A DNA stretch of 64,000 nucleotides from Treponema sp. GTDB taxonomy: Bacteria; Spirochaetota; Spirochaetia; Treponematales; Treponemataceae. Each line of letters starts with the position of its first letter. Position 1 is the first letter of the stretch. Shown here one piece after another: positions 7,936-15,077 of the stretch. The notes under the pieces were generated by a model that saw only the letters and a list, made by a program, of their open reading frames with translations, did no database searches and was not told the DNA's origin. Made by a program: the position numbers and the translations under genes. The stretch covers positions 62,001 to 126,000 of the forward strand of contig JAGCNW010000010.1 in assembly GCA_017645785.1 (NCBI GenBank). Direction: 5' to 3'.

Positions 7936-8400
7936 ATGCGCTGTCCTTACTGCGGCTCGCTTGACGACAGGGTCATAGAAAGCCGCGCAATGGCCAACGG
8001 CGAGAACATTCGCAGGCGACGCGAATGCCTAAGCTGCGGCTACCGCTTCACCAGCTACGAACGCATAGAAGAAAAGCCCCTGATGGTCATCAAGCGAGAC
8101 GGCCGCAGGCAGCCCTTTGACTCCAAAAAACTTGAAAAAGGCATCGAGCGGGCGCTTGAAAAACGCCCCGTTTCGACGACGACGGTGGAAAACTTGGCCG
8201 CCGAAATCGAGGACCAGGCCGTCATGCAGGCCAAGTCCAGCCGCGAGATTTCGACCAGCGACCTGGGCGAATTGGTCTTGCAGCGCCTTAACGACATCGA
8301 CAAAGTGGCCTACATCCGCTTTGCCTCTGTCTACAAGCATTTTGAAAATTTGGAAGAATTTATAAACGAAGTAAATAAGGTTGGGGGAATCAAAAAGTGA
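7936..8400 (+). CDS. nrdR: Transcriptional repressor NrdR
   Basis: 154-residue repressor of ribonucleotide reductase genes. It has the N-terminal zinc ribbon (MRCPYCGS and RECLSCGYRF, four cysteines) followed by an ATP-cone (about residues 46-136, beginning VIKRDGRRQPFD) that senses ATP/dATP. Length and ends match the family exactly when the ATG at 7936, behind AGGGG, is used. The stop overlaps the GTG start of nrdD by four bases, and a palindromic NrdR-like box sits in its own promoter, so it probably represses itself and the class III reductase genes. Confidence 0.97.
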   Translation: MRCPYCGSLDDRVIESRAMANGENIRRRRECLSCGYRFTSYERIEEKPLMVIKRDGRRQPFDSKKLEKGIERALEKRPVSTTTVENLAAEIEDQAVMQAKSSREISTSDLGELVLQRLNDIDKVAYIRFASVYKHFENLEEFINEVNKVGGIKK

Positions 8401-10517
8401 GCGAGCAGTCGGTTTTTCCGCAATGGAAAAGTTTTTTGGGAAAGAGCGGCGACGAGGAAACCAAGTCGTTCATTAAAAACGTCGTAAAAAGATCGGGAGA
8501 CATCGTTTCCTACGATCGAAAGAAAATCGAAAAGGCCATCGGAAAGGCCATCCAGGCGGTTGAAAAATTCGCCAACCCGGACAAGGCCGCCGCTCTTACT
8601 GACAGCGTCGAAGAAAAGCTCCGCCTATTGCTGGCGGGCCGCCGCGCGCATTCGATTCCCGCGATCGAAGAAATCCAAGACGTGGTTGAGTCCGCGCTGA
8701 TCGAGGCCAAGGAAGTCGAGGTTGCCAAGGCCTACATCCTTTACCGCGCCCGCCACGAAGCCGTCCGCGACGCCAAGAGCCTTATGCTGGACATCAACAA
8801 GACGATGGACGGCTACCTTGCCCAGAGCGACTGGCGCGTAAACGAAAACGCCAACGTAAACTTCTCCCTCGGCGGCCTCATTCTCCACAACTCAGGAACG
8901 ATAACCGCCAACTATTGGCTCAACAACATTTACTCAAAAGAAATCGCGGACGCCCACAGATCGGCCGCCTTCCACATCCACGACCTTTCGATGTTCTCAG
9001 GCTATTGCGCCGGCTGGTCATTACGCCAGCTCATCGCCGAAGGCCTTGGCGGCGTAAAGGACAAAATCACTTCCAAGCCGGCGACGCACCTTTCCACATT
9101 GGTCAACCAAATCGTAAACTTTTTGGGAATCATGCAAAACGAATGGGCGGGCGCGCAAGCATTTAGCTCATTTGACACTTACTTGGCTCCCTTTGTAAAA
9201 ATCGACAACTTGTCCGAAAAGGAAGTGCGCCAGTGCATTCAGTCTTACGTCTACGGAGTCAACACTCCCAGCCGCTGGGGAAGCCAGGCGCCCTTCTCTA
9301 ACATAACGCTTGACTGGACTTGCCCGGCCGACCTTAAGGACAAAAAGGCCATCGTCGGCGGAAAGGAGCAGGACTTTACTTACGGCGACTGCCAAAAAGA
9401 AATGGACCTTATCAACAAGCAGTTCATAAAAATCATGCTTGAGGGCGACGCCGAGGGCCGCGGCTTTGGATACCCGATTCCGACATACAACATCACAAAA
9501 GACTTTGACTGGGATTCGGAGAACGCAAAGCTTTTGTTCGAGATGACTTCGATGTACGGAACGCCCTACTTCCAAAACTTTGTCAATTCCGACCTCAACC
9601 CAAGCGACGTGCGCTCAATGTGCTGCCGCCTTCGCCTTGACAAGCGCGAGCTGCGCAAGCGCGGCGGAGGACTTTTTGGAAGCGACGAGTTTACAGGAAG
9701 CATCGGCGTCGTTACGATCAACCTTCCGCAAATCGGATATTTGGCAAAGAACGAGGAGCAGTTCTTTAAGCGCTTGGACTACCTTATGGACTTGGCCAAG
9801 CAGAGCCTTTGCATAAAGAGAAAGGTCATCCAAAAATTGTATGACGGCGGCCTCTTCCCCTACACAAAGCGCTATCTCAAGACTTTGAACAACCACTTTA
9901 ACACAATCGGCCTTTGCGGCATGAACGAGTGTCTCCTTAATTTCTTGGGAGTCAACATCGTCGACCCCAAGGGCAAGGCCTTTGCCGAAAAAGTTTTGGA
10001 CCACATGCGCCAAAAGATGCAGGACTACCAGGAAGAAACCGGCGAGCTTTTCAACTTGGAAGCCACTCCGGCCGAAAGCACAAGCTACCGCTTGGCCCGC
10101 CACGACAAGCAAAACTATCCCGACATCATCGCCTCCGGCTCAAGCGACCCCTACTACACAAACTCGACCCAGTTGCCGGTTGACTACACAAGCGACATCT
10201 TTGAGGCCTTGGACCAGCAGGAATCATTGCAAACCCGCTACACCGGCGGAACGGTGTTCCACACATACATGGGAGAGCAAATCAAGGACTGGAAGGCTTG
10301 CCGCGATTTGGTAAAGACCATCATGGCCAACTACCGCGTTCCTTATGTTACGATATCGCCGGTTTATTCGATTTGTCCTGTTCACGGATATCTTTCCGGA
10401 GAGCATGCGGAATGCCCCAAGTGCAAGGAACAAAAGAGACAGGAATTGCAAAAGAAGCTTGACAGCTTGATCGCGCAAAGACAAGAGTTGCTTAGGACTG
10501 TAAAGGAGGAAATATGA
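8397..10517 (+). CDS. nrdD: Anaerobic ribonucleoside-triphosphate reductase, lacking its glycyl-radical end
   Basis: 706-residue class III reductase large chain. The N-terminal ATP-cone lies at about residues 25-125; the ten-stranded barrel carries the active-site region GLCGMNE and RSMCCRL; the C-terminal zinc motif is CPVHGY...CPKC. In ordinary NrdD the polypeptide continues from this zinc site into the glycyl-radical loop (RVxGY). Here it ends about 35 residues after the zinc site in a charged helix (KKLDSLIAQRQELL), and the radical loop is on the next open frame. The GTG start overlaps the nrdR stop. The last bases form a strong AGGAGG for the next gene, whose ATG overlaps this TGA. The core is complete, so it should be functional only together with the next product. 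Confidence 0.93.
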   Translation: MSEQSVFPQWKSFLGKSGDEETKSFIKNVVKRSGDIVSYDRKKIEKAIGKAIQAVEKFANPDKAAALTDSVEEKLRLLLAGRRAHSIPAIEEIQDVVESALIEAKEVEVAKAYILYRARHEAVRDAKSLMLDINKTMDGYLAQSDWRVNENANVNFSLGGLILHNSGTITANYWLNNIYSKEIADAHRSAAFHIHDLSMFSGYCAGWSLRQLIAEGLGGVKDKITSKPATHLSTLVNQIVNFLGIMQNEWAGAQAFSSFDTYLAPFVKIDNLSEKEVRQCIQSYVYGVNTPSRWGSQAPFSNITLDWTCPADLKDKKAIVGGKEQDFTYGDCQKEMDLINKQFIKIMLEGDAEGRGFGYPIPTYNITKDFDWDSENAKLLFEMTSMYGTPYFQNFVNSDLNPSDVRSMCCRLRLDKRELRKRGGGLFGSDEFTGSIGVVTINLPQIGYLAKNEEQFFKRLDYLMDLAKQSLCIKRKVIQKLYDGGLFPYTKRYLKTLNNHFNTIGLCGMNECLLNFLGVNIVDPKGKAFAEKVLDHMRQKMQDYQEETGELFNLEATPAESTSYRLARHDKQNYPDIIASGSSDPYYTNSTQLPVDYTSDIFEALDQQESLQTRYTGGTVFHTYMGEQIKDWKACRDLVKTIMANYRVPYVTISPVYSICPVHGYLSGEHAECPKCKEQKRQELQKKLDSLIAQRQELLRTVKEEI

Positions 10518-11110
10518 AAACTTTGAAGGAAATCGATTCTGAAATCGCCGCCGTTCAAAAGGAGCTCAACGACGTTCACGGAACGGAAACAGAGGTTTAC
10601 GCCCGCATCGTAGGCTACTACCGCGCGATTAAAAACTGGAACAAAGGCAAGGCCGAAGAATTCAAGCAGCGAAAGAACTTTAAGTTGGAAGACTCCTCCG
10701 AATACGACATCCACAATTACGGCGACGCTTACGAAAGCGGCCAGACAACCTTTAGTCCCGAAAGCGAAATGCTTATGGAAGACGAAAGCGTCGAAAGCCG
10801 CGAAGCCGCGCCAAACTCCGCAAACCATAACTCAATCGCGTCATGCGGCGCCGAAAGCCAAGAGCTTCGTTACGAGCTTTACGCCCGAAAGACTTGCCCC
10901 AACTGCCCGCCCGTAAAGGAATGGATTGCCCAGAGCGGCCTTACAGGAAAGACCATCGACGTTGACACGGAAGAAGGCCTTAGCCAAGCCGCGCAAAAAG
11001 GCGTATTCGCCGCTCCTACAGTAATTTTCTACAAGGCCGACGGAAGCGAAAGCGCCCGCGCCCACAACGTAAGCGAGTTGGAAGAAATCTTTAACCTTGC
11101 AACAGCTTGA
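10514..11110 (+). CDS. Detached NrdD glycyl-radical domain fused to thioredoxin/glutaredoxin-like domain
   Basis: 198-residue protein with two parts. Residues 1-20 are a heptad-like helix and 25-56 hold the class III reductase glycyl-radical segment: EVYARIVGYYR with the candidate radical Gly34, then NWNKGKAEEFKQR, the normal C-terminal end of NrdD. Residues 57-117 are an acidic low-complexity linker. Residues 118-198 form a thioredoxin-fold domain with redox motif TCPNC (Cys128/Cys131) and a cis-proline segment FAAPTVIFY. Inference: it docks onto NrdD to supply the radical glycine and carries its own disulfide reductant in cis. An AGGAGG (10504-10509) precedes the ATG and the start overlaps the nrdD stop as ATGA. 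A single indel near 10500 would fuse the two frames, so a sequence error must be excluded. Confidence 0.85.
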   Translation: MKTLKEIDSEIAAVQKELNDVHGTETEVYARIVGYYRAIKNWNKGKAEEFKQRKNFKLEDSSEYDIHNYGDAYESGQTTFSPESEMLMEDESVESREAAPNSANHNSIASCGAESQELRYELYARKTCPNCPPVKEWIAQSGLTGKTIDVDTEEGLSQAAQKGVFAAPTVIFYKADGSESARAHNVSELEEIFNLATA

Positions 11111-11894
11111 CGCAGTATTAGTAAAAACTTCATTAGTCGATTATCCCGAACGAGTCGCGGCCGCGTGCTTTTTGCGCGGCTGCAATCTTCGTTGTCCATA
11201 CTGTTACAACACCGAGCTTGTTAAACCAAGCGAGGCCTCGCAAGCCCAAGACGCGGGCGCGCGGCGGCCAAACGACCAGCCCCAATTTGTTTCAATCCAA
11301 GACATAATCGCCCATCTAAAAAAACGCGCAAACGTTCTTTCGGGCTTTGTAATCTCAGGCGGAGAGCCCCTCTGCCATCCCGACATTGTCCGAGACCTAA
11401 TCTTGGAGGCGCGTTCCTTGGGCTACAAGATAAAGCTTGACACAAACGGCATGTTTCCCGACCGTTTGCAAAAACTTTTGGACGCCCCCGCCGCGCGCCC
11501 TGACTACATCGCGCTTGACGTTAAGACCAGCCCCGCGCGCTACAATGAATTGCAAGCAAGCGCCAAGGCGTCGCAAGTCCAAGAAGCGGCCGCCGAGTCT
11601 TTGGCTTGCGACAGTTCCTCAAAAAAAATAATAGACTCAATCAAGATTGTATCCGGCCTGCCCGCCGACGCGCGCGAATTCCGCACGGTTCTCTACCCGC
11701 CATTGGTCGGCGAAAAAGAGATAAAAGAAATCGCTTCTGTTTTGCCAAAGGACGCGCGCTGGTACTTCGCGCATTTTTTAAACGGCCGTTGTCTAAATCC
11801 TGATGCTGAGAAAATTGTTCCTTACGACGAAAAGACAGAGGCAGGCCTTGTGGAGCTTGCCCGCGCGACGGTCCCCGGAGCAAGTCTCCGTTAA
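11097..11894 (+). CDS. nrdG: Anaerobic ribonucleotide reductase activating protein NrdG
   Basis: Radical-SAM activase that installs the glycyl radical on the class III reductase. The cluster motif CNLRCPYC is at residues 29-36, preceded by KTSLVDYPE typical of the family, with the SAM-binding ISGGEPLCH near residue 83. At 265 residues it is longer than E. coli NrdG (154) and resembles the longer NrdG2-type activases. The start is a TTG at 11097 inside the end of the preceding gene (14-base overlap), so the whole nrdR-nrdD-fusion-nrdG set is one coupled operon. A small insertion rich in alanine follows the cluster motif. Confidence 0.9.
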   Translation: MQQLDAVLVKTSLVDYPERVAAACFLRGCNLRCPYCYNTELVKPSEASQAQDAGARRPNDQPQFVSIQDIIAHLKKRANVLSGFVISGGEPLCHPDIVRDLILEARSLGYKIKLDTNGMFPDRLQKLLDAPAARPDYIALDVKTSPARYNELQASAKASQVQEAAAESLACDSSSKKIIDSIKIVSGLPADAREFRTVLYPPLVGEKEIKEIASVLPKDARWYFAHFLNGRCLNPDAEKIVPYDEKTEAGLVELARATVPGASLR

Positions 11895-11931
11895 GAAGAA
11901 AAATACTAAAAGCAAGCCCAAAACTCGGGGC

Positions 11932-11959
11932 AAAAAAAAAAGCTTCCCGGTTGGGAAGC
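11932..11959 (-). terminator. Terminator of tRNA-Met
   Basis: Seven-base stem GCTTCCC/GGGAAGC (11942-11948 with 11953-11959), four-base loop, and ten A on the plus strand (T on the minus strand) at 11932-11941. It acts on minus-strand transcription just after the tRNA. Confidence 0.9.
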
Positions 11960-11965
11960 CTTGGA

Positions 11966-12038
11966 TAGCGACAATAGGGATTGAACCTATGACATCACGG
12001 ATATGAGCCGTGTGCTCTACCAACTGAGCTATGTCGCC
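11966..12038 (-). tRNA. tRNA-Met (anticodon CAT), elongator type
   Basis: Seventy-three-base cloverleaf: acceptor stem GGCGACA/TGTCGCT (one G-U pair), D arm AGCTCAGTTGGTAGAGC, anticodon stem CACGG/CCGTG around loop CTCATAT with anticodon CAT, and T arm ATAGG-TTCAATC-CCTAT. CCA is not directly encoded after the discriminator A (the next bases are TCCA). The first G-U pair and the sequence fit elongator methionine; an isoleucine tRNA with lysidine-modified CAT is less likely but not formally excluded. Confidence 0.95.
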
Positions 12039-12049
12039 GTAGTTCGTCT

Positions 12050-12078
12050 AATATATCAAAAAGCGCGCATTGTGTCAA
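12050..12078 (-). promoter_or_regulatory. Promoter of tRNA-Met
   Basis: On the minus strand TTGACA (12073-12078), 17 bases, TATATT (12050-12055), a near-consensus promoter ending 11 bases before the tRNA 5' end. Confidence 0.85.
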
Positions 12079-12099
12079 GTGGCGGAAACGATTGGCGCA

Positions 12100-12130
12100 A
12101 AAAAAACGCGGCGATCGCGCCGCGTTTTTT
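12100..12130 (-). terminator. Strong, bidirectional terminator after leuD
   Basis: Eight-base stem AACGCGGC/GCCGCGTT (12105-12112 with 12119-12126) and six-base loop, flanked by A and T runs on both sides. It lies 18 bases past the leuD stop and isolates the tRNA unit from the leu genes. Confidence 0.9.
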
Positions 12131-12148
12131 AGGCTCGCTTTCGTTCAA

Positions 12149-12682
12149 CTAGAACTTGCTGTCGGCGTATCCGATCCAGCCCTCTTTTTCAACAAGGGCC
12201 TTTTCGAATCCTTCAAGCTTAAATGGATAACTCTTTGAAAGGCTTCCAGCGATAAGCTTTACTTTTGCCGTTCCATCGTCATTGAACACAATCTTGCACT
12301 CTGTGTCTTTTTCGGCAAAGGTGCGGAACATGTCGTCAACTGATTTTTTGTCCATCTCAACGGCAAGCAAACCGCAATTGTACATATTCTGGCGGAAGAT
12401 GCGCGCAAAGTTCACGGCGACGACAACGTAAATGCCGTTGACTTCCAAAGCCCAGGGAGCGTGCTCGCGGCTGGAACCGCAGCCAAAGTTGTCGCGGGTA
12501 ACGATAACCTTTTTTCCGGGCACGTCAGTTTTGGAATCAAAGCCTTCCAACTTAAGGTCTTCCAAAAGGTAAGGCTTAAGGGCTTGCTTTGTGTTTTCCG
12601 TCAAATATTTGGCCGGAATGATTTCGTCCGTGTTGATGTCCGTTCTGTCCAAAAAGAGGACCGGGCCTCCAAAGTGTTTCAT
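12149..12682 (-). CDS. leuD: 3-isopropylmalate dehydratase small subunit
   Basis: 177-residue swivel domain subunit of isopropylmalate isomerase in leucine biosynthesis, the short archaeal/clostridial type. Recognisable features are DRTDINTDEIIPAKY near the N-terminus and the conserved NFGCGSSREHAP segment near residue 65. It follows leuC by 70 bases, with its own ribosome site (TAGGAG). No leuA or leuB is in the window, so the pair could in principle act on a related substrate such as homoaconitate; leucine biosynthesis is the default reading. Confidence 0.9.
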   Translation of the reverse strand: MKHFGGPVLFLDRTDINTDEIIPAKYLTENTKQALKPYLLEDLKLEGFDSKTDVPGKKVIVTRDNFGCGSSREHAPWALEVNGIYVVVAVNFARIFRQNMYNCGLLAVEMDKKSVDDMFRTFAEKDTECKIVFNDDGTAKVKLIAGSLSKSYPFKLEGFEKALVEKEGWIGYADSKF

Positions 12683-12752
12683 GATAATCTCCTAACTATA
12701 ATTTTTTGTATAACTATAATTCATATTAAACACCAAATTCACAGTCGTAACA

Positions 12753-14039
12753 TTAACCGCAATACAAGGGCGAATTCGTAATCGTTCCAGCGATGGCTGT
12801 GGCGGCGGCGGACGCGGGGCTCATAAGGTGAACCATTCCGCCCTTTCCCATGCGGCCGTTAAAGTTGCGGTTTGTCGTCGAGGCGCAAACTTCGCCTTCG
12901 GCCAATACGCCGTTTGACATTCCAAGACAGGCGCCGCAAGTCGGATTTGTGACACAAAAGCCCGCGTCCATAAAAATCGACAAAAGGCCTTCGTCCAAGG
13001 CCATCTTGTAAATTTTGGGAGTGGCCGGGCTTACGATTCCGCGGACTCCGGCGGCCAAATGCATTCCTTTAAGGACTTCGGCGGCGACGCGCAAGTCGGA
13101 GATGCGGCCGTTGGTGCAGCTTCCGATGTAAACCTGGTCTACTTTTGTTCCGGTCAATTCGGCGATGGGCTTTACTTGGTCGGGCTTGTAGCCTACAGTG
13201 GCGAGCGGCTGCAAGTCGCTCAAGTCGCATTCGATGACTTTTTCGTATTCGGCGTCGGGGTCGCTCTTCCACTGCTGGTAGTCGGCAAGCGCATCTTCTT
13301 TAGTCTTGTATTCGTCCTTGATGAATTCCCAAAGGTAGTCAACGGTCTTTTGGTCGGGGAAGCAAATGCCGCTTGTGGCGCCGGCTTCTACAGCCATGTT
13401 GCAGATTGTCATGCGCTCTTCCATGCCAAAGTTGTCAACAACGGTTCCGGTGAACTCAACGACGCAGTTTGTGGCTCCGTTCACACCGATCTTTCCGATC
13501 AAATAAAGGATGACGTCCTTGGCGTAAACGCCGGGCTTCAACGTTCCGTTCAAAACAAATTTGATTGCCTTGGGCTCCTTGAACGAGCAAACGCCCTTAA
13601 GGATTCCAACTTCAAGGTCGGTTGTTCCGACGCCGGCGGCGAAGGCTCCAAAAGCTCCGTGGGTGCAAGTGTGGCTGTCGCCCATGATGACAGTAAAGCC
13701 GGGGCGGACAAAGCCTTTTTCGGGGAAAATCGCGTGGCAAACGCCGTTGCAGCCGATGTCAAAGAAATCTTTAATGTCGTTGCGCTTGGCCCAATCGCGG
13801 AGGATTTTTTCTTGGGTCGCGGTCTTTGAGTCTTTGGCCGGAGTCACGTGGTCGATTACGGCCTTGATTTTTGTCGCGTCAAAAACCCTGTCCTTTCCGC
13901 GTTCGCAAAGGTCGTTTATGGCGATGGGGGTTGTTATTTCGTGGCAGAATACCCTGTCTAGTTTGAGGATGTAAGTGTCCTTAAAAGGCTTTTCCAAAAG
14001 GTGCTTTTCGAAAATCTTTTGAGCGATTGTCTTTCCCAT
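12753..14039 (-). CDS. leuC: 3-isopropylmalate dehydratase large subunit
   Basis: 428-residue aconitase-family catalytic subunit carrying the [4Fe-4S] cluster. The cluster cysteines are in YIGSCTNGR and the later TCGACLGMSNG segment, and the substrate loop MGDSHTCTHGAFGAF is intact. Length fits the compact LeuC type (about 420) rather than the 466-residue E. coli form. The ATG at 14039 was chosen because AGGAG lies eight bases upstream; an in-frame TTG at 14045 is closer to it. A near-consensus promoter bracketed by inverted repeats lies upstream, so expression is probably regulated. Confidence 0.93.
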   Translation of the reverse strand: MGKTIAQKIFEKHLLEKPFKDTYILKLDRVFCHEITTPIAINDLCERGKDRVFDATKIKAVIDHVTPAKDSKTATQEKILRDWAKRNDIKDFFDIGCNGVCHAIFPEKGFVRPGFTVIMGDSHTCTHGAFGAFAAGVGTTDLEVGILKGVCSFKEPKAIKFVLNGTLKPGVYAKDVILYLIGKIGVNGATNCVVEFTGTVVDNFGMEERMTICNMAVEAGATSGICFPDQKTVDYLWEFIKDEYKTKEDALADYQQWKSDPDAEYEKVIECDLSDLQPLATVGYKPDQVKPIAELTGTKVDQVYIGSCTNGRISDLRVAAEVLKGMHLAAGVRGIVSPATPKIYKMALDEGLLSIFMDAGFCVTNPTCGACLGMSNGVLAEGEVCASTTNRNFNGRMGKGGMVHLMSPASAAATAIAGTITNSPLYCG

Positions 14040-14063
14040 AATCAATTCTCCTAAAAATTAAAA

Positions 14064-14084
14064 ATAATTAAAGATTTTAATTAT
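14064..14084. promoter_or_regulatory. Perfect inverted repeat over leuC -10
   Basis: Nine-base arms ATAATTAAA and TTTAATTAT separated by GAT, covering the leuC -10 element. This is the expected position for a repressor operator. Confidence 0.5.
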
Positions 14085-14102
14085 TTTTGAAGAATTTGTC
14101 AA
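14074..14102 (-). promoter_or_regulatory. Promoter of leuC-leuD
   Basis: On the minus strand TTGACA (14097-14102), 17 bases, TAAAAT (14074-14079). A second inverted repeat, AAGAAC/GTTCTT (14101-14118), touches its upstream edge. Confidence 0.75.
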
Positions 14103-14150
14103 GAACGTTAAAGTTCTTTAATATTATTAAAACCATAAACAGGGAAAGAA

Positions 14151-14360
14151 TTAGCCGAGGACAGTAACGCCGGCGCCAGAAATTGCCGCGTTGATGGCGT
14201 CTTCGATTCCGGCCGCGCCTTCGTCGAAGTCAACCTTTACTTGGGACTTTGCGGGATCTGCCACACAATCTGTAACGCCGGCCACAGCCTTTACAGCCGC
14301 TCCAACCTTTCCGGCGACAGCGTCGTCAAACATTCCGTCAACAAATATCTTTTTTTGCAT
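14151..14360 (-). CDS. HMA-fold protein without metal-binding cysteines
   Basis: 69-residue protein with the heavy-metal-associated (ferredoxin-like) pattern: a first strand KIFVDGM, a helix with KVGAAVKAVAGV, then strands QVKVDF and VTVLG. In metallochaperones the GM is followed by CxxC; here it is GMFDDAV and the only cysteine is elsewhere (TDCV). It therefore probably does not bind copper in the usual way. It has its own consensus promoter and ribosome site (AGGAG). Function unknown. Confidence 0.8.
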   Translation of the reverse strand: MQKKIFVDGMFDDAVAGKVGAAVKAVAGVTDCVADPAKSQVKVDFDEGAAGIEDAINAAISGAGVTVLG

Positions 14361-14392
14361 AGCAGCAAATCTCCTAAGCGATGATTTTATTT

Positions 14393-14421
14393 ATTATAAA
14401 ACAACCTGTCAGAAAATGCAA
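14393..14421 (-). promoter_or_regulatory. Promoter of HMA-like gene
   Basis: On the minus strand TTGCAT (14416-14421), 17 bases, perfect TATAAT (14393-14398), ending 32 bases before the ATG. Confidence 0.8.
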
Positions 14422-14454
14422 GCATTTTTTATAGAAAGACTTTCTTTTTTCCTA

Positions 14455-14483
14455 TTGCGCTTTTTTTTTCTTTGCGCTACATT
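14455..14483 (+). promoter_or_regulatory. Promoter of PUR-family gene
   Basis: TTGCGC (14455-14460), 17-base T-rich spacer, TACATT (14478-14483). The leader of about 44 bases contains an AAGGAG ribosome site. Confidence 0.6.
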
Positions 14484-14533
14484 AAAGAAAATCCACCAAA
14501 ACACAGGGAAGGTGCGTTAACAAGGAGAATGCT

Positions 14534-14947
14534 ATGGGAATTCGCGGAGAACTATACACAACACAAGTAACTTTGGCCAATCGCTCTTATTTTTTTAACG
14601 TAAAGGAAAACCGAACGGGCGACGTTTTCTTGCAGATCGTAGAAAGCAAGAACGGAAAAGAAGGCGTTGAGCGTGACCGCCACCAAATAGCCGTTTTTGA
14701 GGAAGACATGCAAAAGTTCTTTGGCGGATTGGACGAATCCCTTAAATTTATCCAAAAGAACAAGAAGGAGCGCGACAAGCTCCGCGCCGAAAAGAAGGCC
14801 GCCAAGGAAGCCAAATACGGCGCCGGCGCGACTGCGGGAAAGAAGGTTTACAAGAAAAAGGCCGACGATCCTGACGCCCGCCCCGTCGATCCCAACGCTC
14901 CCAAAAGAACCGGCCGCATCCACGTGGTCTCAAAAAGACAGAAATAA
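14534..14947 (+). CDS. PUR-family DNA/RNA-binding protein (DUF3276, BpuR-like)
   Basis: 137-residue protein. Residues 1-75 form a PUR repeat (RGELYTTQV, YFFNVKENRTGDVFLQIVES, IAVFEEDMQKFFGGLDESL) closely resembling the Borrelia nucleic-acid-binding regulator BpuR and Bacteroidetes PUR-alpha proteins. A lysine/alanine-rich basic tail follows (about 78-137), which should add non-specific nucleic-acid affinity. PUR proteins dimerise and bind single-stranded nucleic acid; in Borrelia BpuR is a global and post-transcriptional regulator. It is a monocistronic gene with its own promoter, followed by a structured repeat that may stop transcription. Confidence 0.9.
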   Translation: MGIRGELYTTQVTLANRSYFFNVKENRTGDVFLQIVESKNGKEGVERDRHQIAVFEEDMQKFFGGLDESLKFIQKNKKERDKLRAEKKAAKEAKYGAGATAGKKVYKKKADDPDARPVDPNAPKRTGRIHVVSKRQK

Positions 14948-14950
14948 AGA

Positions 14951-15077
14951 TGTCCGGGTCAAGCCCGAACATGACACATGTCATTCCCGCGCTTGATTGT
15001 CCGCGCTCTGTCAAGAGCGCAGTTGAATCGCTTCCTATATCAAAATGGAGCGGAGCGACATACGCGGGAATCTTTTT
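14951..15077. repeat. Composite palindromic repeat, copy A
   Basis: Two modules: a short palindrome (14951-14976, CCGGGTCAAGCCCG core, ending ATGACA) and a 97-bp module (14980-15076). The latter starts GTCATTCCCGCGC, holds an inner hairpin GCGCTCT-GTCA-AGAGCGC and a second imperfect hairpin, and ends CGCGGGAATC plus T7, the outer arms pairing. It fills the space between two convergent genes (PUR protein and rnhB) and could act as a plus-strand terminator. Related copies are at 42220-42352 and 54057-54124. Confidence 0.85.

Noticed and set aside
10490-10520. Break in nrdD as a plain sequencing or mutational frameshift
   Set aside because: The second frame starts with a well-placed AGGAGG and ATGA coupling, and it carries a complete extra domain in the same frame. 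Kept as a possible refutation in the finding rather than as the call.
13059-13829. 256-codon open frame on the plus strand
   Set aside because: Entirely antisense to leuC, no ribosome site or family resemblance; arises from G/C-ending codons of leuC.
14980-15076. Repeat copy A as only a terminator
   Set aside because: A nearly identical copy at 42220 lacks the long T-run, and a third shortened copy lies inside a coding gene, so termination cannot be the general role.
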